Origin: an uncultured SAR324 cluster bacterium
Lineage (GTDB): Bacteria; SAR324; NAC60-12
Direction of reading: 5' to 3'
Length of the DNA stretch: 18,884 nt
NCBI GenBank assembly: GCA_902562015.1
Contig: CACERX010000030.1
Span: forward strand, 1-18,884
Below the pieces are notes generated by a model, which was not told the origin of the DNA, did no database searches, and saw only the letters and a list, made by a program, of their open reading frames with translations. Made by a program: the position numbers and the translations under genes. Shown here piece by piece: positions 6,844 to 15,703 of the stretch (the first letter of the stretch is position 1; each line of letters begins with the position of its first letter).

Positions 6844-8253
6844 GTGAAACATTTATCCCTCATCATAATATTTCAGCTTTCTACATTTAATTTATGCGCA
6901 CAGTCAAGTGAGATAGGTGTTTTATACCTATTTAAAAGTTCTTCAGGATTAGTATGGAAGACTTTTGGACAAGATAAAGTTCAACCTAAGTATGAAGGTG
7001 AGGTCTCTAATGGTGCTCCAGATGGATTTGGTGTGTTGTCTTACCCTTTTTCCTATGGGAAAAGTGTTGTAGGTGAATGGAAAATTGGAAAGGAGTGGTT
7101 CACTGAACATTTCAATAAGGAAGGAACCCTTCTTGGAAAGTATGTTAATGGCAAGTGGGTTATGAAGTGGGGGATTTTGTTTCAATTTTTTAAAAAGGAT
7201 GGTAAAGAAGAGTGGTATGAGGAAGGAGATGAAAAAAGGGATAGAAAATATGTAGGTGATGTAAATAATGGTAAACCGAACGGTCAGGGAATAGAGACTT
7301 CTCCTGAAGGTGAAAAATATGAAGGTGAATGGAAGGATGGGGAAAAAAACGGTCAAGGGAAATTAATTCAAGTTGATGGTTCAAAGTATGTAGGGGAATG
7401 GATAAATGGGGAAAGGAATGGTTATGGAACCCTGACTTCAACAAACGGTACAAAGTACGTTGGTAAATGGAGGGATGGGAAAAAATACGGTCAAGGGATT
7501 TTCACTTCATCAGTTGGGTCTAAGTATGTAGGGGAATTTCGTGACGATAAAAGGAATGGTTATGGAACCTTCACTTGGCCTGATGGGGGTAAATATGAAG
7601 GTGAATGGAAAAATGGGAAGTTTCATGGTCAAGGTACTGTAGTTTTATCAGATGGTGAGAATTATGAAGGAGAATGGAAGGAAGGAGAAAAACATGGTCA
7701 GGGGGTTTATTCTTTTCTTGATGAAAGTAAGTACAAAGGTGAATTTATTGGGAATAAGCCTTGGAACGTTACATTTTATAACAAAGAGGGCAATATCATT
7801 TGGAAAATGGTGAATGGCAAACAGGTTGATGAAGTTTATATAAAAAATAGTTTGAGTAATCTATTGAGCACTAACGATGGGGTTATGAAAAGCTGCTGGG
7901 GTTTAGACTTATTAAAGGCCGGGAAAAAAACATTCATCAAAGTAGATAAAAATAACAATGTCAAAGGAGGTTTTGTATACGAAATATTGAAAAAATATGA
8001 GAATGTTACAGGCATTAAAATTATATTTAAAATAGAAAAAAAATTTCAGAATTGTATAGATCAAATGAAAAACGGTACAAATGATGTTATGGCAGGATTG
8101 TTAGAAAAAGGCGATAGAAACACTTATATGGATTACTATTACTGGGGTAAGGGTAAAGATGATCAGTTTAAGCAAATTGTAATCTCGAAAAATAGTCCTT
8201 TTGCCAACTATAGCAATGAACTGAAAACATCGATGTATTTTATGCAGAATTAA
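6844..8253 (+). CDS. Secreted MORN protein fused to a half solute-binding domain (469 aa)
   Basis: I chose the GTG at 6844, which has AGGTGA five bases or so upstream and opens the signal peptide (MKHLSLIIIFQLSTFNLCAQ). The ATG at 6823 lacks such a site. The mature protein has two N-terminal modules. The first (IGVLYLF...WKTFGQD) precedes one MORN unit and a cap. The second (GILFQFF...WYEEGDEKRD) precedes seven MORN units and a cap (KPWNVTFYNKEGNIIW). Residues about 345-469 are not MORN. They resemble the first lobe of an SBP_bac_3 periplasmic binding domain: a 'GGFVYEILKKYENVTG' helix, then C-x-D-x-M-K-N-G-x-N-D, then EKGDRNTYMDY matching the family's T-x-E-R region. The second lobe is missing and the frame stops. 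Either this is a natural short version or the domain was cut off. Confidence 0.82.
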   Translation: MKHLSLIIIFQLSTFNLCAQSSEIGVLYLFKSSSGLVWKTFGQDKVQPKYEGEVSNGAPDGFGVLSYPFSYGKSVVGEWKIGKEWFTEHFNKEGTLLGKYVNGKWVMKWGILFQFFKKDGKEEWYEEGDEKRDRKYVGDVNNGKPNGQGIETSPEGEKYEGEWKDGEKNGQGKLIQVDGSKYVGEWINGERNGYGTLTSTNGTKYVGKWRDGKKYGQGIFTSSVGSKYVGEFRDDKRNGYGTFTWPDGGKYEGEWKNGKFHGQGTVVLSDGENYEGEWKEGEKHGQGVYSFLDESKYKGEFIGNKPWNVTFYNKEGNIIWKMVNGKQVDEVYIKNSLSNLLSTNDGVMKSCWGLDLLKAGKKTFIKVDKNNNVKGGFVYEILKKYENVTGIKIIFKIEKKFQNCIDQMKNGTNDVMAGLLEKGDRNTYMDYYYWGKGKDDQFKQIVISKNSPFANYSNELKTSMYFMQN

Positions 8254-8630
8254 TGTTTTATATTTTATGCATTCTCAAGTATCCTAAATTCGTTTTTCTC
8301 ACTTACTTTCTACCAAAATACTAATAATTTTAACTAATCCAAATTCGATCTCTATTTTCTTTACAATGGAGTTTTTCAATCTTTCTGTCTTGATCATGTG
8401 ATGGTAGCAATAATGTAGGTAACACTCCTTTACTCAACAAGCCCTTATAACCAGTAAAAACTGAAAACTTATCTAAAAATAACAGAGGATTCTTAGGTTA
8501 AATGATTTGTAATTAGACCTTTCAGTCCCAAACGAAGCTTGCTACCAGACTGTGTAAGTACTTTACTATTGAGAGTAGTGATATAACAATATATTTAGGA
8601 AATAGTAACGAAAGACTGTGTAGGAATGTT
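8254..8630. other. Gene-free convergent junction
   Basis: The MORN array on the + strand and the conserved block on the - strand end facing each other here. I see no credible gene and no strong terminator hairpin. AGACTGTGTA occurs twice (8547-8556 and 8613-8622), a 66-base spaced direct repeat of unknown meaning. The in-frame continuation after the upstream stop does not look like the missing second lobe of the solute-binding domain. Confidence 0.5.
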
Positions 8631-10133
8631 TTAGCGCAGTATTTCTTGGAGAGAAGCGATTTTATGTTGTTGGTCCTCGTTGAAAGCATAACGCTCTGCC
8701 TGCGCAAGTTGTGCCAACAGTTCTCTACTTAGTTTAGGGGAAGCTTTTGTACCCTGCTGATCCAATTTATTTGCAAGTATTGTCATCTGCACATTCCTTA
8801 TAATTAGCTTGGGAAGTGTTCTTAGCAGGACATCACGCTGATTCAAGGCTTGGGTTATCTGGATATCATTCTTTGCTGACATAGAAGCTTTTTTTAGAGC
8901 TTCTAGGGCTTTAAAATAAGCATTGATCCTGAGATTAATATTCTGCAGTTGCTGAGCCTCTCTAAGTAAAACTAGTACCTGCATGTATTTTTTTTCAAAT
9001 TCTGTCTCAAGCTTATCAGGGGTGAAAACAGAGCGTGGAACTTCACTTGGTGACTGGGTAACTGGCAGGTCAGGAGGCTGAGTAAGGTCCCGATTTTGTG
9101 ACATGAAATAATTTACTATAATAGAATTACGATCAGTAACCTCAACATATGGTTGCAGGTCCATTACATCCGGATTAATTTTGGCCTCCAAAATGACACG
9201 GTTCTGGTGCTCCTTATCTGTTTCAATTTTGACTTGATGAAGATATTCATGTTTCCTGAAACCTTTTACCAAGGTTCTTTTTTCTGCGTTTGGGAAAACA
9301 ATCTGCAGAAAAAAACTGGATTTGAGTCTTCCGGTATTTAGATCTTTCTTTTTTACCTCAACCACACGGTAAGGGAACTTATCCGCATCTGTCATTACAG
9401 GCATATCAAAAACCACTTCAATCCCGAAGCGCCAGATTTCGCGCAATTCATCCTCAAGTTGTAGTGGGATTTTATGAATTCCCTTTACCTTGTAAGACTT
9501 TCTTAAAACATTGACGGTTTCTGGAACTTCTTCAAGCAAAGCGGATCTCTGCATAATCAAGAATGCATCGGTATAGGTCAAATATTCATGTGTTCCGTTT
9601 TCCAGTTCCAGCAAATAACGGAAGCGGTCACCGGTTTTATTTGTTTTTAAATAATTGCTGTCGTCTTTCTGGAGAATTCTGAAACGAAGAATTCCAAGGA
9701 CGAGGCTCTTACCCTCAAGAATGTCATGCTTGCCAAAAGTTTTTACATATGCCGTGGCATTCAAAGCAGTACGGTAAAAATCATTCTTTTCAAGTACCCC
9801 AAAATCTGTTGTTCTAGGTGATGGGAATACAAGCGCTCTATTCTTGCTAAGGATCAGGTCATCAGTCTGTGTCCATTCGCGAATACGGTTAATTAACCAT
9901 TTCCTACTAGAACCATCGCTTAGTAATGCTTGCAGGTAATAATCTTTTTCTCCGATGTTTTTTACAAAAACGGAGGAAATTTTTATGGATTTGAAATAAC
10001 CTTTTTCCAACACTCCTGCCAGTTTAAGTGCTTTCTGGCGAGTGGTATATTCCGGAAAAGCATAGGATGAATTGCCGTAGCTTTTAATCAGAAGTAATGC
10101 TGAAAATAAAGAAATAACAATAATTTTATTCAA
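8631..10133 (-). CDS. Exported protein of unknown function (500 aa)
   Basis: I chose the TTG at 10133, five bases after GGGGGA, because it opens the signal peptide (LNKIIVISLFSALLLIKSYG). Another TTG at 10148 has no ribosome-binding site. With this start the gene overlaps the end of the upstream LytR_C gene by eight bases, so the two are translationally coupled. I do not recognise a family. Residues to about 350 look beta-rich and folded, with an SDGSSRKW strand pattern early on. A Pro-rich linker (QPPDLPVTQSPSEVP) follows. The last 120 or so residues are helical, rich in Leu, Gln and Ala, like a TPR or coiled-coil segment. A role with its partner in the cell envelope is inferred from the pairing only. 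Confidence 0.75.
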   Translation of the reverse strand: MNKIIVISLFSALLLIKSYGNSSYAFPEYTTRQKALKLAGVLEKGYFKSIKISSVFVKNIGEKDYYLQALLSDGSSRKWLINRIREWTQTDDLILSKNRALVFPSPRTTDFGVLEKNDFYRTALNATAYVKTFGKHDILEGKSLVLGILRFRILQKDDSNYLKTNKTGDRFRYLLELENGTHEYLTYTDAFLIMQRSALLEEVPETVNVLRKSYKVKGIHKIPLQLEDELREIWRFGIEVVFDMPVMTDADKFPYRVVEVKKKDLNTGRLKSSFFLQIVFPNAEKRTLVKGFRKHEYLHQVKIETDKEHQNRVILEAKINPDVMDLQPYVEVTDRNSIIVNYFMSQNRDLTQPPDLPVTQSPSEVPRSVFTPDKLETEFEKKYMQVLVLLREAQQLQNINLRINAYFKALEALKKASMSAKNDIQITQALNQRDVLLRTLPKLIIRNVQMTILANKLDQQGTKASPKLSRELLAQLAQAERYAFNEDQQHKIASLQEILR

Positions 10134-11070
10134 AATTTTCCCCCACAAAAATTTCTACATCAGTTGAAAGTTTGTTCGCTCTTGTAGCCGGAATAGGTTC
10201 CAGCAATTGTTCTCCTGGCAGAATCTCGGCCAGCTTGATGGCCTGCTTCAGCAGGTTTGCATGATAGTAAATTTTGGTTTTGGGTAGGGTTTCTTGTTCT
10301 CGCACTGAAGAAATATTAACTATGTTTAGCTTTGCTCCCATTTTTTTTTCAATGGTAACTTTGTGCCGTTTTGTGAGCATCTCAGCCATGCGGTGTGCGC
10401 CATTGTGCTTTAGTGAGGCGTTGAGAATGGTAACATTCAACTGGTCAAACTGCCGGTATGACATCAAGGCAGTTACAGGATGAAGAAGAATTTTTTCTCT
10501 CTTGTTGACCAGGCGGGGTGTGAATACACTCCAGAATAAAACATCTGCTTCAGCCTGTGGCACTGTCTGTTCTTTTGACGCTATTTCCTCCTTTTCGATG
10601 GTTGAAATTAGCATTTTCTTAAGTTTCTGCATAGCAAAGGAAATTCGACGCGAATCTGATTTTGCTGCATCAAACTCAATTTTATAATTAACTATTGTGG
10701 AAATATTTAGTATCACAAGTGGATCTATTTCACCTGTATTTTTCCTTTTAATCTTTTCTTCTAGTGATAATTTCTCAAGGATTCCATCCTCGTTAAAGGA
10801 AGTTATTTCAGGATTGGTAAAAAATATGTTATTAATGAATGTGTTCGGAAGTATTATAGATGTTTCGGTTTTTTTGTCTCCAGGAAGAATCTGTATCTGG
10901 GAAAAAGATGATGTTTCAAAGAAACCCTCAAAGGTTATGTAGGGAGTTTGCTGGTCTGGAACCAGCTCAAAACGCTCGAGCATATTCCCAGATTTTACTG
11001 GAATCGCTGATGCTGCTGAAAACAAAACCAGCAAAAAGCCTATTACTGAAATTTGGAGAAAATGCTTCAT
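10126..11070 (-). CDS. Exported LytR_C-domain protein
   Basis: I chose the ATG at 11070, which opens the signal peptide (MKHFLQISVIGFLLVLFSAASA, likely cut after ASA). A TTG at 11091 is also in frame. Neither has a clear ribosome-binding site. With this start the protein has 314 residues. An N-terminal beta-rich segment (about 30-85; FELVPDQQTPYITFEGFF) is vaguely AMIN-like, but I cannot confirm that. Residues about 211-310 match the LytR_C (cell-envelope attenuator C-terminal) fold: VTILNASLKHNGAHRMAEML, KIYYHANLLKQAIKLAEIL, and a closing DVEIFVGENF. LytR_C domains occur in extracytoplasmic envelope proteins. It overlaps and is probably coupled to the unknown exported gene downstream; gyrA lies upstream. 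Confidence 0.75.
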   Translation of the reverse strand: MKHFLQISVIGFLLVLFSAASAIPVKSGNMLERFELVPDQQTPYITFEGFFETSSFSQIQILPGDKKTETSIILPNTFINNIFFTNPEITSFNEDGILEKLSLEEKIKRKNTGEIDPLVILNISTIVNYKIEFDAAKSDSRRISFAMQKLKKMLISTIEKEEIASKEQTVPQAEADVLFWSVFTPRLVNKREKILLHPVTALMSYRQFDQLNVTILNASLKHNGAHRMAEMLTKRHKVTIEKKMGAKLNIVNISSVREQETLPKTKIYYHANLLKQAIKLAEILPGEQLLEPIPATRANKLSTDVEIFVGENFE

Positions 11071-11110
11071 GATGCGTGGAAAAGTCTGCAAAATTTAAGT
11101 CTGGTGCAAG

Positions 11111-11125
11111 TCTGACAGAGTCAGA
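11111..11125 (-). terminator. Hairpin between gyrA and the LytR_C gene
   Basis: TCTGAC (11111-11116) and GTCAGA (11120-11125) form a perfect 6-base-pair stem with a 3-base loop, 46 bases past the gyrA stop codon. No T-run follows on the transcribed strand, so it may be a pause or processing hairpin rather than a full terminator. Confidence 0.3.
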
Positions 11126-11171
11126 GATACCGACCTATAAATGCAGAAAATGAGCCACTAAAGCTACGAAG

Positions 11172-13727
11172 TCATGAATCGTCTGAATCGATTTCTGAGT
11201 GGTGTATTTCAGGTTTCACAGGCATTTCAACCTCTGCAGTTGATATTGTGGAACCATTAGTCTCAGAAACTGCTGTTTCTTGATGTTCTACTTGAATCTC
11301 CTCTTCCTCGTTTTCAATCACCGGAGCAATGCCGATTACTTGCTCATCTTCTTCAAGATGAATTAGCCGATTGCCTTGAGTGACACGGCCGATTGTACGG
11401 ATGTTTTCAACAGGAATCCGGATAAGTTTGCCAAGCTGAGTGATCAGGAAAAGTTGGAAATGTTCTTCAACTTCAAGAACATTGACCACGGGACCATTCG
11501 TGACAGTGACCTTGATTGTACGCATTCCATAATTGCCCCTGTTTTTTGCAAGCGTGTAATCAGCTATCGGAGTCTTTTTACCATAACCACCTTCGGTTAC
11601 AGTCAGCAGTTCCCCTGAACCTGAAAGCGCAAGTGCGGATACAACCCTGTCTCCTTTTCTAGTTCTGACCCCTCTCACTCCACGTGCCTGACGACCCATC
11701 GGACGCAGTGTTTTTTCATTGACACGTAATCCCATACCATCTCTGGTAGCAAAAAACAGTTCCTGGTTGCCGTTGGTAAGCTGAACGGAAATTACCGAGT
11801 CGCCTTCATCAAGAGTGATAACCCTCAAACCACTCACACGGATTTTTGCACAATCCAGCATGGGAGTTTTTTTGGCTACACCTCCTTCTGTACAAAGGAA
11901 AATATACTTGTTTTCTGCTTCCTTCGGTACATTCAGGCACGCACAAATGCTTTCACCTTCTCGTAAAGGAAGCATATTGATTACCGCTTTGCCGCGTCCA
12001 GTAGGTCCTGCCTGGGGCAGCTCGAATACAATTTTTCGGAAAACCTGACCTTTGTTAGTAAAAAAGAGTAGGTAATCATGCGTGTTAGCGACAAACAGCT
12101 GTTCAACGAAATCTTCATCCTTGGTGCCCATGCCAAGGCGTCCCTTACCACCACGGCGCTGAAGCCTGTATTCACTAACCGAACTTCGCTTGATATAGCC
12201 CTCCCGCGAAATTGTGACCACCATGTCTTCTTCGTTGATCAGCTCTTCAATCAAGATGGAGCCGTCGCCCTCAATTATTTGAGTACGTCGTTCGTCGCCA
12301 TATTTGTCACGGATTTCCACGCTCTCATCACGAATTATCTTGATCACACGTTCGTCTTTTTCAAGGATGTCCTTGTAGTCAGCAATTGCTTTTCCTACTT
12401 CTTCATGATCAGATCGGATTTTATCCTGCTCCATTCCGGTTAATCGTTGCAGTTTCATATCTAAAATTCCATGCGCCTGCTTTTTAGAAAGGGCATATCG
12501 TTCTACCAGAGCCCCTTCTGCAGTTGCACCGCTTTCAGCTTTTCTAATGATTTCCAGAACATCATCCAGATTTTGAAGAGCGATCATAAGGCCTTCAAGC
12601 AAATGCATCTTAACTTCGGCCTGGCGTAGTTCGTATCTTGTACGACGGGTTACTACTTCAATCCGGTGTTGAAGGAAATACTCAAGCAATTGAGGCAAGG
12701 TCAGGACTTTTGGTTGCCTGTCAACAATGGCCAGCATGATAATGCCGAAACTTGACTGAAGTGACGTGTGTTTGTAAAGATTGCTCAAAATAACGTCGGG
12801 ATTTTCTCCTCGCTTGAGCTGGATATAAATTCGCATTCCCTTCCGGTCAGATTCATCTCGTAGATCAGCAATACCTTCTATTTTTTTCTGACGAACAAGA
12901 TCAGCAATTTTTTCCAGTAGTGTAGACTTGTTAACCATGAAGGGCAATTCAGTCACTATTATCAAGTCTCGCCCGTCACTAGTCTGTTCAAAATGTGTTT
13001 TAGCGCGTATACGTATTATTCCTCGACCGTTGCTGTAGGCTTCATAAATTCCACTTTTCCCTATTATTGTCCCTCCCGTTGGAAAGTCTGGACCAGGTAC
13101 GAACTGCATTAGTTCCTGAACAGTGGCAGTGTGGCGATTATCAATGTAGTAAAGGAGGGCTTCCATCACCTCATTTAGATTGTGCGGAGGAATATTGCTT
13201 GCCATACCCACTGCGATGCCGGTTGAACCATTGGTCAGTAAGTTTGGAATTCTTGAAGGTAAAACTACAGGTTCTTTGAGTGAATCATCGTAATTTGGTA
13301 TAAAATCTACAGTTTCTTTGTCGAGATCTGCCAGCAATTCATGCGTAATTCTTCGCATCCTTACTTCAGTGTAGCGCATTGCTGCGGGGGAATCACCATC
13401 CACAGAGCCAAAATTACCCTGTCCGTCAATTAGCTGGTATCGCATTGAAAAATCCTGCGAAAGACGCACTACTGTGTCGTAAATCGCAGCGTCTCCGTGC
13501 GGATGATATTTTCCCATAACATCACCAACAACATTTGCAGATTTTCGGTAGGGCTTATTGTAATCATTGCCTTGTTCGTTCATTGAGAAAAGCACGCGCC
13601 TATGTACAGGCTTTAAACCGTCTCTTACATCTGGAAGGGCTCTGCCTATAATCACGCTCATGGCGTACTCCATATAGGAGTCTCGCATTTCGTGAACAAT
13701 GTCAGCTTCAAATATTGATTCACTCAT
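11172..13727 (-). CDS. gyrA: DNA gyrase subunit A
   Basis: This is the breakage-reunion subunit of DNA gyrase, which introduces negative supercoils with GyrB in the cytoplasm. The 851-residue length is usual. The catalytic Tyr is Y119 in AAMRYTE. The quinolone-region motif [10 protein letters not shown] spans 75-84, with Ala80 where E. coli has Ser83 and Asp84 where it has Asp87. The GyrA box QRRGGKG lies at 523-529, which separates it from ParC. The C-terminal beta-propeller follows, and the last 45 or so residues form an acidic tail (NEEEEIQ... to DSDDS). The ATG at 13727 matches the family start ([10 protein letters not shown]). It begins 52 bases after the peptidyl-prolyl isomerase gene, so cotranscription is plausible. 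No strong ribosome-binding site is visible. Confidence 0.97.
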   Translation of the reverse strand: MSESIFEADIVHEMRDSYMEYAMSVIIGRALPDVRDGLKPVHRRVLFSMNEQGNDYNKPYRKSANVVGDVMGKYHPHGDAAIYDTVVRLSQDFSMRYQLIDGQGNFGSVDGDSPAAMRYTEVRMRRITHELLADLDKETVDFIPNYDDSLKEPVVLPSRIPNLLTNGSTGIAVGMASNIPPHNLNEVMEALLYYIDNRHTATVQELMQFVPGPDFPTGGTIIGKSGIYEAYSNGRGIIRIRAKTHFEQTSDGRDLIIVTELPFMVNKSTLLEKIADLVRQKKIEGIADLRDESDRKGMRIYIQLKRGENPDVILSNLYKHTSLQSSFGIIMLAIVDRQPKVLTLPQLLEYFLQHRIEVVTRRTRYELRQAEVKMHLLEGLMIALQNLDDVLEIIRKAESGATAEGALVERYALSKKQAHGILDMKLQRLTGMEQDKIRSDHEEVGKAIADYKDILEKDERVIKIIRDESVEIRDKYGDERRTQIIEGDGSILIEELINEEDMVVTISREGYIKRSSVSEYRLQRRGGKGRLGMGTKDEDFVEQLFVANTHDYLLFFTNKGQVFRKIVFELPQAGPTGRGKAVINMLPLREGESICACLNVPKEAENKYIFLCTEGGVAKKTPMLDCAKIRVSGLRVITLDEGDSVISVQLTNGNQELFFATRDGMGLRVNEKTLRPMGRQARGVRGVRTRKGDRVVSALALSGSGELLTVTEGGYGKKTPIADYTLAKNRGNYGMRTIKVTVTNGPVVNVLEVEEHFQLFLITQLGKLIRIPVENIRTIGRVTQGNRLIHLEEDEQVIGIAPVIENEEEEIQVEHQETAVSETNGSTISTAEVEMPVKPEIHHSEIDSDDS

Positions 13728-13779
13728 AATTTTACATGTTTTTATTTCAGGTTATGACCTCGTATTTTAAAAAGTTTTC

Positions 13780-14268
13780 TCAAAGAGTTTCTACTTTATA
13801 TTCATGATCACGTTTCCGCACTACCAGTATTTTTTCTATTTCATCTCCCTGCTTAATATTATTGACTACGTCCATTCCAGATATCACTTTGCCGAACACA
13901 GTATGCTTGCCGTCAAGATGAGGTTGGGACTCATGGGTTATGAAGAACTGGCTTCCGTTTGTTCCGGGTCCAGCGTTAGCCATTGATAAAATGCCCGGAC
14001 CATCGTGTCGGCGTTCTGGTGTACATTCATCGTCAAATTTGTAGCCTGGATCTCCAGTTCCCGTGCCTTGCGGACAGCCGCCTTGAATCATAAAATTAGG
14101 TATTACCCTGTGAAATGCGAGCCCGTTATAAAAATCCTGCTCAGCCAGAGATATCATGTTGGCTACAGTGTTCGGTGCTTCATCCTCAAAAAGCTCGAGG
14201 ATTATTTCTCCTCTATCAGTTTGAATTTTAATTTGTGGCAGTTCCTCAGATATTATTGTCTCAGTCAT
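13780..14268 (-). CDS. Cyclophilin-type peptidyl-prolyl cis-trans isomerase
   Basis: The 162-residue protein is a single cyclophilin domain that speeds Xaa-Pro isomerisation in folding proteins. Motifs are complete: [13 protein letters not shown] at 52-64 with catalytic R54, [17 protein letters not shown] at 95-111, and LDGKHTVFG at 118-126. In the last motif His122 stands where human cyclophilin A has Trp121, which is usual in bacterial forms and predicts weak cyclosporin binding. There is no signal peptide, so it acts in the cytoplasm (PpiB-like). It lies between a small unknown gene (27 bases upstream) and gyrA. Confidence 0.93.
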   Translation of the reverse strand: MTETIISEELPQIKIQTDRGEIILELFEDEAPNTVANMISLAEQDFYNGLAFHRVIPNFMIQGGCPQGTGTGDPGYKFDDECTPERRHDGPGILSMANAGPGTNGSQFFITHESQPHLDGKHTVFGKVISGMDVVNNIKQGDEIEKILVVRKRDHEYKVETL

Positions 14269-14295
14269 GTAAATTTTGCTAAAGAAATTGTTAAT

Positions 14296-14610
14296 TTATT
14301 TTTTTTTGCTTTTAGTTTTTTTGTCTTTAGTATCTTTCTCACCGTCTAAAGACAAATCAGGCATGGTATCAAGTCCAAGTGAAGAAAAATCAAAGTTGGC
14401 AATTGAAGAGTGGGTCTCAGCATCTACCCAGCGGTCATTCTCAAATAGAACCAGTTTGGCTACCCCGCGAAATGGAGTAAAAATTTTAAGGTAGGATTCT
14501 TCATTTTCGCCCTCGAGAGTTAAATGTGTCTCGGTCTCTTCAATAATTTTGCCTGCATATTTGACGGATAAAGATTTTGGGAAAATTACAAGTTTGTCTT
14601 CAATTTTCAT
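14296..14610 (-). CDS. Small protein of unknown function with Lys-rich tail
   Basis: The 104-residue product begins at an ATG without a clear ribosome-binding site. Residues 1-75 suggest a compact beta domain (VKYAGKIIEETETHLTLEG, PFRGVAKLVLFENDRWVDAE), a little like small SH3-like or Sm-like barrels, but I do not recognise a family. The last 15 residues are almost all Lys, Asp and Ser (DKKTKSKKK), suggesting a disordered, nucleic-acid- or membrane-touching tail. It sits tightly between the BolA-like gene (33 bases) and the isomerase gene (27 bases), so it belongs to the same transcript. Confidence 0.7.
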   Translation of the reverse strand: MKIEDKLVIFPKSLSVKYAGKIIEETETHLTLEGENEESYLKIFTPFRGVAKLVLFENDRWVDAETHSSIANFDFSSLGLDTMPDLSLDGEKDTKDKKTKSKKK

Positions 14611-14643
14611 GTCAGTATGTTTCAGTTTTAGCAGAGGGAAATA

Positions 14644-14877
14644 TTATTCAGGTACTAGAGTATCCAGGCGTGCAATGGCGTGAACCGGGGCATTGCTTCC
14701 AGCCATCAGTTCACTCAAGGCAGCGTAAACGATGCGCTGTTTTTCTAGTGTACGTTTGTCTTTAAAAACTGGAGAAATTACTTGTATTTCAAAATGCCTT
14801 CCGTCTCCTCCAACTTCCGCAGTAGAGTCCGGAATCTGGGATTCTATTGCCTGCTTGATCTGATCTTCAATTGTCAT
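14644..14877 (-). CDS. BolA/IbaG-like protein
   Basis: The 77-residue protein has the BolA fold pattern: an N-terminal helix (MTIEDQIKQAIESQIP), the HFEIQVISPVF strand at 28-38, the KRTLEKQRIVYAAL helix and the PVHAIARL segment with the conserved His66. BolA proteins bind monothiol glutaredoxins through a shared [2Fe-2S] cluster and help cluster delivery. The ATG has AAGGTG two bases before it. Lying directly after the IscA-type and ferredoxin genes, it fits an iron-sulfur handling unit. Short length and context favour the IbaG-like branch, but that is not certain. Confidence 0.88.
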   Translation of the reverse strand: MTIEDQIKQAIESQIPDSTAEVGGDGRHFEIQVISPVFKDKRTLEKQRIVYAALSELMAGSNAPVHAIARLDTLVPE

Positions 14878-14913
14878 TGCACCTTCTCGTTACTCATAAG
14901 TTTTCCTATATTT

Positions 14914-15282
14914 TTACATCCAACTTGGTTTAGCTGCTTCTTCCTGTTCAGGTGGCTCAAACATGAAGGAAGTTTTACAACCGCAGGAACCCTTTGCAGA
15001 AGGATTGTTGAATTTAAGTCCACGGTCCATTAAATTGTAACTCCAGTCAATTTCAGTATCCTTGATATATAGGTGACTTTTTTTATCAACCAGAATTTTT
15101 ATATCCTGCGATTCAAACTCAAGGTCAAACTTAGTTTTTTTTGAATCAAAATCTAGGGTATATGTAAATCCAGAACATCCACCCCCTTTGACACCTACAC
15201 GTAGGCAGACTTCTTCATTCAAATCACTTTCCTGCATTACTTTAAGGATCTCCTTAGCGGCGTTTTCAGTTAGTGATATCAT
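14914..15282 (-). CDS. A-type iron-sulfur carrier (IscA/ErpA/SufA family)
   Basis: This A-type carrier accepts and hands on Fe-S clusters. The three conserved Cys are C36 (GGGCSGF) and C100/C102 (GSCGCKTSF), at the usual positions. The second motif is CGCK where many relatives have CGCG. I chose the ATG at 15282 since MISLTENAAKEIL is the family start; a GTG at 15309 would add nine residues and overlap the ferredoxin gene. The C-terminus runs on for about 14 residues (EPPEQEEAAKPSWM) past the usual end. Ferredoxin just upstream and BolA just downstream support the role. The exact subtype cannot be decided. Confidence 0.92.
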   Translation of the reverse strand: MISLTENAAKEILKVMQESDLNEEVCLRVGVKGGGCSGFTYTLDFDSKKTKFDLEFESQDIKILVDKKSHLYIKDTEIDWSYNLMDRGLKFNNPSAKGSCGCKTSFMFEPPEQEEAAKPSWM

Positions 15283-15295
15283 GGAGTTTTCGGTA

Positions 15296-15703
15296 TTAAT
15301 GAGTTTCACTGACTAGGTTTCGATTCCATTCAGGAATTTCAACAATTATGTCTTGAGAACCGTCAGGCACACATTGACAAGCCAGGCGCGATTGGGGTTC
15401 GAGACCTGGTGCTAAATCTAACATATCCTCTTCATCATCAGTTGCCTCGTTGCAGCTGTCTAGTCCTTGTCGCACTATTACATGACATGTGGAGCACGCA
15501 CAAACACCTCCGCAGGAATGATCCATTTCGATCCCTGCCGAAAGTGCGGTATTTAGTATTGATCCAGGGAGGCCGTCTCCTTCTGAGGAAATTTCAGCAG
15601 AAAAAACCTCAACATTTTTTTCCATTGGAAGAAATGTAATTCGATAGTTTGCCTTAGGTAATTCGAATTCCTGTTTTTCAATATATGGATTGATTCCTGA
15701 CAT
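15296..15703 (-). CDS. Adrenodoxin-type [2Fe-2S] ferredoxin
   Basis: The protein is an electron carrier of the ISC/adrenodoxin type. Four ligand Cys are C64-x5-C70-x2-C73 (HSCGGVCACSTCH) and C109 (RLACQC). Two extra Cys lie at 68 and 111. I chose the ATG at 15703, giving 135 residues. The usual family start lies near ANYRITFLPMEKNVEV, so there is an extension of about 20 residues; the upstream TTG at 15772 would extend it further and looks unlikely. The stop lies 14 bases before the IscA-type start codon, so the two are cotranscribed. It probably supplies electrons to Fe-S assembly. Confidence 0.9.
   Translation of the reverse strand: MSGINPYIEKQEFELPKANYRITFLPMEKNVEVFSAEISSEGDGLPGSILNTALSAGIEMDHSCGGVCACSTCHVIVRQGLDSCNEATDDEEDMLDLAPGLEPQSRLACQCVPDGSQDIIVEIPEWNRNLVSETH

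Noticed and set aside
6949..7356. - strand frame of 135 codons rich in Phe, Ile and Pro
   Set aside because: It is the reverse complement of MORN repeats; Gly/Lys/Glu codons read backwards give such proteins. The same holds for the other - strand frames inside MORN genes.
1..8253. The 69-base periodic repeats as a possible CRISPR or satellite array
   Set aside because: The period equals the 23-codon MORN unit, lies in frame within long coding regions and lacks constant repeats with unique spacers.
12078..12443. + strand frame of 121 codons
   Set aside because: It is antisense to the well-supported gyrA gene and has no family likeness.
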